Source: Candidatus Roizmanbacteria bacterium CG_4_9_14_0_2_um_filter_39_13
Lineage (GTDB): Bacteria; Patescibacteriota; Microgenomatia; UBA1406; GWC2-37-13
Direction of reading: 5' to 3'
NCBI GenBank assembly: GCA_002788865.1
Contig: PFSC01000141.1
Coordinates: 1-5,351, forward strand
DNA: 5,351 nt
Shown here: positions 1 to 5,351 of the stretch, piece by piece
Layout: each line of letters begins with the position of its first letter
Numbering within the stretch: position 1 is the first letter of the stretch
The notes under the pieces: generated by a model
Told to the model about the DNA's origin: nothing
The model's database searches: none
The model's input: only the letters and a program-made list of their open reading frames with translations
Position numbers and translations under genes: made by a program

Positions 1-3000
1 ATCGTGCCAACGGTGTTTATAACCGTTTGCATGACACTGGGATTCTTATTTATTACCCAACAGAAACTTCTCAAAAGTTTCTTCATCATAGTGTTTTTTG
101 TGGCACTGAATGCTTATTGGCTTTTGCCTTTTGCAAACTATACCGTTCAAAAAGGGAGCATTGTGCAACGGGCACCCACTTTTGTCGCCATAAACGAATC
201 CCAACTCAACAAAGACAGTTCATATTTCTCTCCACTCCGACAACTCACGTTTTACCCTCAATTTTTCGAGATGTACTTCACACCCTCAGAGACAAATCAA
301 CGTGAGTATTTTCATCCCTTGGCCGAGTATGTGAATAAGTATCCGCGTGCTTTCGGCGTCATTACCGCATTCCCCTTTTTGTATCTTTTGGGAGGTGTCC
401 TTATGATTATTCTTCCCAAAAATCGGCTCAGGTGGGCATGGATCCCCGGGATTATGTTTACGTTCCTATTTTTGACTTTGAAAGAATATAGTCCGGTCGG
501 GATCGTGTACGGATTTCTTACAAACCACATTCCTTTTTTTGAGATGATTTTCCGCTTTGGAGATACCAAGTTTCATCCGTTTATTGCATTTTCAGGGAGC
601 ATTGCAGCCTCGTACGCACTTGTCGTATTGTACAGATGGGGGAGGCGATATATCAAAAAAGAGTACATTTTATCAGGGTTTATTGTTCTCTTTATCATTC
701 CAACGGTATTTTTGTACAAAGAATATATTACGGGAAATCTTATTGGATTTTTTATGTATAGTCGGATCCCCGATGCCTATCGTTCCCTTGCCGAGGACAT
801 TAATAAAGCCCCCGGATATGGACGAGTCTTGCATCTGCCTATGGAGGAGACAACACAGTACTATTGGCGTCCGTACTCATGGGGGTATTTCGGATCCGCA
901 TTCTTCCACTATTTCATCAACAAGCCATATATAGACCGGACATTTGAGCCTGCGAGCATGGAGAATGCGTATGTTCACACTCAAATCACAGATCTCTTGG
1001 AAGAGATCCAGTCACTCCCTACACCACAGGCGGAGCGTGAACGTGCAGACCGGATTTACTCATTTCTCCAAAACATCGGAGTCGAGCATCTTATTATCGA
1101 TGAAACAATATCCACCAATCAGCAGGTTCGGGGATACGAGGCCTGGGGAAATGTAAACGTACCCAATGCACAAAAAGTAGCTGATTTACTGCTCGCCCAT
1201 GGGTATGCCAAGAAAAAAAGTACGTATGAGATCGATTTACAAAACTTGAAGACTACAGGTACTCGTTTTCCTTATTTATCCTCCAAAATCATCGGCGATA
1301 CCGAGTATCTCAGTTTGTACGAGCTCAAAGATATCCCAGACAAGGTTTCAAGTATTTCTGAGGTGAGATTGATGCAAGAGGTTTCCGAGGATAGTCTCAA
1401 TAGACCACAGTATGAACATATTGAGCATTATGGAGAAGGGGAGTCTGGAGGGTCAATCATTCCATTTGCAAGGGGAGATGGAGAGCTTACAGGGGATCAT
1501 TCCAGTGTTCAGTACACCGTTCCCTTGGAACGCCCACTGCAAGGGAAGTACACACTCTCGTTTGCAGAGCAACCAGAGGATCAATCTCTTATTGAGCTTG
1601 CCATACGGAATAATGGGATAGAATACTCTTTGGTTTTGTATAAACGTATTGCTCCTACGGTGGGAGATGTTGAGTTTAAAATGCAGTTTGAAGAAATTAC
1701 CCTTCCCCTTGAGAAAGATATTGCTTCTTTCGAACAAGAACCAGTCACGTACGCCAATGACTGGCCAAAACAACAAGTGGGCGAAATTATTGATGTGTAT
1801 CGTATTCGAGCTGATGGGACAATCTTCCCAGTAGTTATCCCTCAAGCGGGAAATGAGATATATCTCGGATCATTCGTGACCGAGAACGATGATTTTTCTG
1901 TTGAGCTTTTAGAAAGAACGAAGAGAGAGCCGTACAACTTGCAAACATTCCGAGATATCCCCAATAGTGGTTGTTACAACGACGCACTTGAAAAAAACAG
2001 TGCAGATCTTCAGCTTTCAACACCCACACTTCTTACTGCAAAAACTAAGAATGGATCACTTTGTTTCTGGAGTGAATTTAAAGACGTAATGACGGAGAAA
2101 ACTACGCACGTAGAGCTTGAAATGACCATAATGGGCGCATCACAAGATCTGGACGGGCTACACGAGTATGGGAGAGATGTACAGACAGTGAAGCCAAGAC
2201 TTAAAAGTGCAGTGCAAAGCTTTTCAAAACCAAGTTTACTCAACATCTGTTTGAGGGAACGATCTCTTGAGACATGTCTTGCAGGGGCAAAGCTCTTTGC
2301 TCAGGAAGAAAAGCGGTTCCGTATCACCGCAACTCGTGACATGGCAGGAATGCTTGATCCGATGATATTTTTCGGGCTCAGGACTTCAGGATATCAAAGC
2401 GTAGAGCTTGAACTGCGGGATGCAACGATTGATCTCTATGACGAGGAAGCGCGAATTGAGGTTTCTATACCTCCATCTTCCACTCTAACACCTTTTGATC
2501 TTACAGCATCAGGCGAATTATCCCTCTCCTTTCCCCGCGATATCTCATTACACTCCTATGTTCTTGACACTGCGTATGAGTCGCCTGGGTATTTTAGCGA
2601 TCTGTGTGACAGATATCAAACCATGAGAAGAATCGAAAAAGGCATTCTGACATTTGGCCAAGGGTGCGAGAGTACTCTCTTTGTCAATATGCCCTATTCA
2701 ACTCAAAATATGTATATGTGGACCGTTGACTATTTCTTGGGTTCTGGGCAGTATCCGATCATGATTATGGGGGATGAGCATCAAAATTATCTTGTTGAGC
2801 GAGCATCGTTTTTTCAGGGATACCCGAATATTCCCGGATTTCACCCATTTCAAGACCCAGAAACCATCTTCACCTCGACTCAATGGGTGAACACACAGCT
2901 ACAATCTGCAAACCCAAAACAAGCAATACAGATGATCTATCCTCAGACTGATGTTGCATCCAACAAAGACCATTCGTATTATTTCCGCCAAACGACTGAA

Positions 3001-3444
3001 AATGAAGGTCTCATGACTGTTTCGGACATGCAGATTGTGAGAATTCCAGCTCACTGGGCAAGCCTCAGACTTACTCCCACACAAGGAAGTATAGTCTCCT
3101 ACAAAATACCAAAAAATCTCACTTTTTCCCGCATTCTTCCGTCGTTGTGGAAGTTCTCGTATGAAAAAACAGAAGATGCGGTCATGATCAAATTCAGTGA
3201 AGGGTACGACAGGCAGTGGGGGATATATTCGTCAATGAAAGATGTGTTATTTGGTGCTCCCGTTGCAAAAAGTACTCGGTGTGATGGATACGCAAACTGT
3301 TTTGTGCTCACAGAAGAATGGTTGGGCGGAAATGATTTATTTATCTTCTATGTCCCCGAACGGCTTGCGGTCTTGGGGTGGATTCTTACTCTGGGAAGTG
3401 TAATGGGGGCTCTTATCGCTTCTCGGCTATACCGTGCGTCGTGA
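1..3444 (+). CDS. Giant multi-membrane surface glycan protein, GT-C/YfhO/AftD-like, 5'-truncated by window edge
   Basis: The frame is open at base 1 (ATC, then GTG at 4), so the real start lies outside; at least 1146 residues are visible, ending at TGA 3442-3444. Residue numbers count from the GTG. Membrane segments are seen at about 1-19, 24-43 (with 'LNAYWLLPF'), 119-137, 145-159, 193-211 and 221-238. About 870 mostly beta-rich, polar residues follow, then one membrane segment at about 1120-1141 and a short basic tail (RLYRAS). The end of the large domain has the pattern 'F-SEGYDRQW ... DGYANCFVL ... FYVPERL' just before the last helix, which I associate with large GT-C-like membrane proteins (YfhO, AftD/DUF3367 type). 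The presumed role is transfer of a lipid-linked sugar to a surface glycan or glycoprotein on the outer membrane face. The first loops, where GT-C enzymes carry their catalytic acidic residue, are missing, so activity cannot be judged. Extracytoplasmic cysteines pair as 657/687, 749/758, 868/888 and 1093/1099. The gene is real; the family is likely, the substrate unknown. Confidence 0.88.
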   Translation: MVPTVFITVCMTLGFLFITQQKLLKSFFIIVFFVALNAYWLLPFANYTVQKGSIVQRAPTFVAINESQLNKDSSYFSPLRQLTFYPQFFEMYFTPSETNQREYFHPLAEYVNKYPRAFGVITAFPFLYLLGGVLMIILPKNRLRWAWIPGIMFTFLFLTLKEYSPVGIVYGFLTNHIPFFEMIFRFGDTKFHPFIAFSGSIAASYALVVLYRWGRRYIKKEYILSGFIVLFIIPTVFLYKEYITGNLIGFFMYSRIPDAYRSLAEDINKAPGYGRVLHLPMEETTQYYWRPYSWGYFGSAFFHYFINKPYIDRTFEPASMENAYVHTQITDLLEEIQSLPTPQAERERADRIYSFLQNIGVEHLIIDETISTNQQVRGYEAWGNVNVPNAQKVADLLLAHGYAKKKSTYEIDLQNLKTTGTRFPYLSSKIIGDTEYLSLYELKDIPDKVSSISEVRLMQEVSEDSLNRPQYEHIEHYGEGESGGSIIPFARGDGELTGDHSSVQYTVPLERPLQGKYTLSFAEQPEDQSLIELAIRNNGIEYSLVLYKRIAPTVGDVEFKMQFEEITLPLEKDIASFEQEPVTYANDWPKQQVGEIIDVYRIRADGTIFPVVIPQAGNEIYLGSFVTENDDFSVELLERTKREPYNLQTFRDIPNSGCYNDALEKNSADLQLSTPTLLTAKTKNGSLCFWSEFKDVMTEKTTHVELEMTIMGASQDLDGLHEYGRDVQTVKPRLKSAVQSFSKPSLLNICLRERSLETCLAGAKLFAQEEKRFRITATRDMAGMLDPMIFFGLRTSGYQSVELELRDATIDLYDEEARIEVSIPPSSTLTPFDLTASGELSLSFPRDISLHSYVLDTAYESPGYFSDLCDRYQTMRRIEKGILTFGQGCESTLFVNMPYSTQNMYMWTVDYFLGSGQYPIMIMGDEHQNYLVERASFFQGYPNIPGFHPFQDPETIFTSTQWVNTQLQSANPKQAIQMIYPQTDVASNKDHSYYFRQTTENEGLMTVSDMQIVRIPAHWASLRLTPTQGSIVSYKIPKNLTFSRILPSLWKFSYEKTEDAVMIKFSEGYDRQWGIYSSMKDVLFGAPVAKSTRCDGYANCFVLTEEWLGGNDLFIFYVPERLAVLGWILTLGSVMGALIASRLYRAS

Positions 3445-4249
3445 GTTTTTTGATAAGCCGGTATACTTTCCAGTTCATTTTTGGGGTAAGTATCATCCCT
3501 GCAGCAAGCTGGATGATCCAGAAGAGCTGTACCCAGAGAGGGCTTTTACTTACATTATGGTGCGCCCAGCGTCTCACTCGGTAAATCTGCCATGCCATCT
3601 CGCGAAAGTAATACACAGAGCCCGCCTTGTCATGCCACCGTACCTCAACGAGGGGTTCCTGGATATTGGCAAGTTTTCCCTCCATACCCATTTTGTACCA
3701 CATATGGGTGTCGTCAACCGGCCAGAATGATTGTTCATACCCACCCACTCTGATGGCAACGTCTCGCCTATACATGACCGAAGGATCAGAAAACGACCCC
3801 ACAATATGCCAGACTTTCTTGATCTCTTCGTCAGTCTCCAGATATTTGAGGATTTCTTTTGTTCCATCATCAAAAAAATGGGTGATATGCGAGCCAACCG
3901 CGACTACTTCCGGATGAGACTCAAGAAATTCGACTTGACGCGCCATGCGATGGGGGAGCATATGATCATCTTGGTTTAGTCGGCAGATATAATTCCCTCG
4001 GGCTTCTTTGAGGGCGAAGTTGAGCACGCGCCCCAAGCCCTGATTTTTTTCGAAGTCAAAAAACCGTAGATTTGCGTATTTTTCCTCAAGAATCTTGCAG
4101 AGCATCTTGCTGTTGTCTGTCGAGCCGTCATTGATGAGGAGGATCTCAAAATCCCGAAAGTTACTTTTTTGGATAGAATCAACAGCCTCCACGAGAAATG
4201 ATGCGCCATTGAAAACGGGGATGATGACGCTGACAAGATGAGAGTGCAT
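3413..4249 (-). CDS. Glycosyltransferase family 2 (GT-A fold)
   Basis: A complete 278-residue protein, the usual size for a short cytoplasmic GT2. It transfers a sugar from a nucleotide-sugar donor to a glycan or lipid-linked acceptor. Visible motifs: the opening strand 'VSVIIPVFN' (6-14); 'LLINDGSTDNS' (37-47), nucleotide binding; 'KNQGLGRVLN' (68-77); the metal-binding region 'RLNQDDHMLP' (90-99), where the common D-x-D-D appears as N92-Q-D94-D95; 'DPSVMYRRDV' (155-164) and 'GGYEQSFWPVDD' (169-180), with D179/D180 as candidate catalytic base; 'EPLVEVRWH' (198-206). A hydrophobic stretch at about 237-255 may touch the membrane. The start is fixed: an in-frame TGA lies two codons upstream, and the fold begins at residue 6 with no later start before it. 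No Shine-Dalgarno is seen. The gene converges on the giant membrane protein gene and overlaps its 3' end by 32 bp, suggesting a shared surface-glycan locus. Family is certain; donor and acceptor are unknown. Confidence 0.93.
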   Translation of the reverse strand: MHSHLVSVIIPVFNGASFLVEAVDSIQKSNFRDFEILLINDGSTDNSKMLCKILEEKYANLRFFDFEKNQGLGRVLNFALKEARGNYICRLNQDDHMLPHRMARQVEFLESHPEVVAVGSHITHFFDDGTKEILKYLETDEEIKKVWHIVGSFSDPSVMYRRDVAIRVGGYEQSFWPVDDTHMWYKMGMEGKLANIQEPLVEVRWHDKAGSVYYFREMAWQIYRVRRWAHHNVSKSPLWVQLFWIIQLAAGMILTPKMNWKVYRLIKKLTTHGIAEKR

Positions 4250-4256
4250 ATCTCAT

Positions 4257-4285
4257 ATCATACAAAAAAAACGCCCGTGTGTCAT
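4257..4285 (-). promoter_or_regulatory. Predicted GT2 promoter nested in the terminator
   Basis: On the minus strand ATGACA (4285-4280) and TATGAT (4262-4257) each differ by one base from the sigma70 -35 and -10 consensus, and the spacer is exactly 17 nt (4279-4263). The -35 lies in the loop and the first two bases of the second stem arm of the terminator; the spacer covers the rest of that arm and the T-run. About 7 nt below the -10 the predicted start of transcription falls at 4250-4249, on the GT2 ATG, so the mRNA would be leaderless. This fits the absence of a Shine-Dalgarno. The T-run makes AT-rich matches easier by chance, but the -35 and spacing are independent of it. Confidence 0.55.
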
Positions 4286-4298
4286 TCCCACACGGGCG
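4264..4298 (-). terminator. Rho-independent terminator of the Tat-protein gene
   Basis: A perfect 10-bp GC-rich stem (arms 4289-4298 and 4272-4281, CGCCCGTGTG against CACACGGGCG) encloses a 7-nt loop (4282-4288). On the minus strand the stem is followed directly by eight T residues (4271-4264). It begins about 20 nt after the stop codon of the Tat-protein gene and has no T-run in the plus direction, so it acts on minus-strand transcripts only. It ends 14 nt before the GT2 start codon, insulating the GT2 gene from its upstream neighbour. Confidence 0.92.
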
Positions 4299-4318
4299 GT
4301 ATCGGATTTCTTAAAAAA

Positions 4319-5188
4319 TTAGCGGACAGGGAAGGTTTCAAATGAATGAGTATTGAAACCAACAAAGAGTTCGTTTCCGACTCCAGGATCGCTTATTGCT
4401 TGCTTAGCGTAATCCGCGTTTGGTTCCACGAGACTAAGAAGATAGTGTGCATCACCTGATCCGAGCTTCGCGTGCGAAAGTACGCCTGCTAAGTCAGAAA
4501 CAGGAGTATTCTCTTCGCCATTTCGCAATAGCGCAGCTTTTGCTCCCAATGCTCCCGTTGTTAATGCCAATTCCCCATTATTTGTCATGATAAATACGTC
4601 TTTAAGTTGGTTTTGTTGCCATGCGGCATACAGATTACTAATTGCACCCTCATGATAGTGCTCGTTAGGGCTATGAACATAGAGCACAGAAGTACCAGCG
4701 CCGAGCCTGAATTTGATCTGAGTTGCACGAGGACTGTCTTCTATATTAGCTCCATAGCGAGTACGCACATCAACACCTTTAAGCCCATTCTGACTTATGA
4801 ATTCATGTTGCACATGAGCTGCTGTTGCCTGCATTGCAGTTACAATTTTATTGACTTCACCTAGCTCGAAAGGATTAGTCTCATGTGTTACATCTTGTGT
4901 ATCAATATATTCTTTCTGAGTATCAACTGTTCTTGATGATGCGCCTGCGGCCATTGTAGCGTTCATGTAGTCTGCAATTTTAAATACTTGCCCAGGTGCT
5001 AATGCGCCATCGACATACATAAGTGGTGCCCAGTATATATTTCGCACTCCTTCTCGGAGCTTTCCAGCCTCAACGAGTTGGGCAAGTGTATCTTTCTTTC
5101 CTCTAGCTTCAACTCTGAATGGATAAAGTGCCGCCGCTCCAGCTAATGCTGCAGCGTTGCGTACAAAACCTCTTCTGCTGATTTCCAT
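4319..5188 (-). CDS. Tat-exported protein of unknown function
   Basis: A complete 289-residue protein I do not recognise. Its N-terminus is a clear twin-arginine signal: 'SRRGFVR' (residues 4-10) matches S/T-R-R-x-F-L-K, followed by a mild Ala-rich hydrophobic core (11-24) and a possible cleavage after V-E-A (26-28). The protein is therefore probably folded in the cytoplasm, then exported by TatABC. The mature part has no cysteine and no further membrane segment. It contains a histidine cluster, 'HSPNEHYHEG' (H172, H177, H179), which could bind metal, and a 'TNNGELALTTGALGAKAALL' stretch (202-221) of small and aliphatic residues. No known enzyme motif is evident. The ATG is the first possible start after an in-frame TAA upstream and leaves the Tat motif at the very N-terminus, which supports it. 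The gene has its own promoter and terminator, so it is monocistronic. No Shine-Dalgarno precedes it. A cofactor-binding or envelope role is possible but unproven. Confidence 0.86.
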   Translation of the reverse strand: MEISRRGFVRNAAALAGAAALYPFRVEARGKKDTLAQLVEAGKLREGVRNIYWAPLMYVDGALAPGQVFKIADYMNATMAAGASSRTVDTQKEYIDTQDVTHETNPFELGEVNKIVTAMQATAAHVQHEFISQNGLKGVDVRTRYGANIEDSPRATQIKFRLGAGTSVLYVHSPNEHYHEGAISNLYAAWQQNQLKDVFIMTNNGELALTTGALGAKAALLRNGEENTPVSDLAGVLSHAKLGSGDAHYLLSLVEPNADYAKQAISDPGVGNELFVGFNTHSFETFPVR

Positions 5189-5220
5189 AATAAAGTAGTT
5201 TAAATAAGTAACAGGAGCCC

Positions 5221-5250
5221 ATTATAGCACACTTTCGTGTGCATTATCTA
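5221..5250 (-). promoter_or_regulatory. Extended -10 promoter of the Tat-protein gene
   Basis: On the minus strand a perfect TATAAT (5226-5221) is preceded by TGC (5229-5227), a textbook extended -10. A weaker -35, TAGATA (5250-5245, four of six consensus bases), stands 18 nt upstream. Transcription should start near 5214, giving a leader of about 25 nt before the ATG at 5188. That leader has no Shine-Dalgarno; it is pyrimidine-rich and even contains CTCCT near its 5' end. This is the strongest promoter in the window. Confidence 0.75.
5227..5242. promoter_or_regulatory. Inverted repeat in promoter spacer, possible operator
   Basis: GCACAC-TTTC-GTGTGC is a perfect 6-bp inverted repeat with a 4-nt centre. 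It fills nearly the whole spacer between the -35 and -10 of the Tat-protein promoter, and its left arm includes the extended -10 TGC. A dimeric repressor bound here would block RNA polymerase. It lies upstream of the predicted transcription start, so it would not be an RNA hairpin of this transcript. No regulator gene is visible in the window, so the role is inferred from position and symmetry only. Confidence 0.4.
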
Positions 5251-5351
5251 TACCCCTTATCCCTGACCCACCTGCAGTTGTCAGCCGACACCTGATTTTC
5301 TGGTAAGGAGACGGGAGATGAAGTAAAAACAGCGTTGGATCTGTTCAAAAA
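5251..5351. other. Unassigned right edge, no supported gene
   Basis: Open frames run off the edge on both strands: a minus-strand frame from 5351 to TAA at 5246-5244 (36 codons), and others of similar length. None has a recognisable motif. On the plus strand AAGGAG (5305-5310) stands 7 nt before an ATG (5318-5320), a good ribosome-site arrangement, but the frame stops at the third codon (ATG AAG TAA). CACCTG occurs twice, 20 nt apart (5269-5274, 5289-5294), and TGTC/GACA form a short inverted repeat (5279-5282, 5287-5290). The stretch TGACCCACC...CGACACC followed by a ribosome site recalls the left end of some IS3-like elements, but this is weak. Confidence 0.2.

Noticed and set aside
1453..1845. 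Minus-strand 130-codon frame within the giant membrane protein gene
   Set aside because: No domain, no promoter or ribosome site seen; the plus frame is continuous and clearly coding.
3442..3453. UGA recoding as glycine (Gracilibacteria/SR1-type code)
   Set aside because: Reading through TGA at 3442 adds only a few residues before TAA, and the three genes have no internal in-frame TGA and use ordinary GGN glycine codons. An in-frame TGA also sits just upstream of the GT2 start.
3424..3465. Possible terminator hairpin between the convergent genes
   Set aside because: The arms are short (5-7 bp), the loop is long, and no T-run follows in either direction.
3574..3897. Open frames inside the GT2 gene on both strands (also 3434-3730, 3627-3917, 3731-3979, 3976-4236)
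   Set aside because: They are shadows of the GT2 coding sequence: no recognisable domains, no convincing start sites, and the GT2 frame explains the region fully.
4607..4864. Plus-strand 85-codon frame opposite the Tat-protein gene
   Set aside because: Antisense to a convincing gene, no motif, composition is a mirror of the real frame.
1..5351. CRISPR array, tRNA or rRNA genes
   Set aside because: No regularly spaced direct repeats and no cloverleaf or rRNA-like stretches were found; coding sequence fills nearly all of the window.

Overview
The window holds three protein genes and a short unassigned edge. It looks bacterial: factor-independent terminator, sigma70-type promoter hexamers, a twin-arginine signal peptide, standard stop codons (TGA, TAA, TAA). 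By eye the base composition is moderate to slightly AT-rich. The giant multi-membrane surface protein with a C-terminal 'GYAN' motif, the next-door GT2 enzyme, and the lack of Shine-Dalgarno sites before both genes with visible starts recall Candidate Phyla Radiation (Patescibacteria-like) genomes. That placement is inference, not proof.

Layout. Positions 1-3444 (+) carry the C-terminal part of a very large membrane protein. Its frame is open at the window's left edge, so the true start lies outside. It has N-terminal membrane segments, a roughly 870-residue extracytoplasmic region and one C-terminal membrane anchor, a layout typical of GT-C-like / YfhO-like / AftD-like (DUF3367-type) surface glycan proteins. 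Converging on it and overlapping its 3' end by 32 bp is a complete family 2 glycosyltransferase (3413-4249, -). Upstream of that on the same strand is a monocistronic gene for a Tat-exported protein of unknown function (4319-5188, -), with its own strong extended -10 promoter (5221-5250) and strong terminator (4264-4298). The last ~100 bases (5251-5351) hold no gene I can support.

How the parts work together. The two glycan-related genes probably act on the same cell-surface polysaccharide or glycoprotein: the GT2 builds or extends a sugar chain in the cytoplasm, and the GT-C-like protein acts on the outer face of the membrane. The Tat protein is transcriptionally separate and need not belong to that pathway.

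The most notable feature is regulatory. The only promoter I can find for the GT2 gene (ATGACA, 17-nt spacer, TATGAT) is nested inside the terminator of the Tat-protein gene, and its predicted transcription start falls at the GT2 ATG, implying a leaderless mRNA. A second point is a perfect 6-bp inverted repeat that fills the spacer of the Tat-protein promoter and could be an operator. A third is that the extracytoplasmic cysteines of the giant protein fall into four close pairs, all in its C-terminal half.
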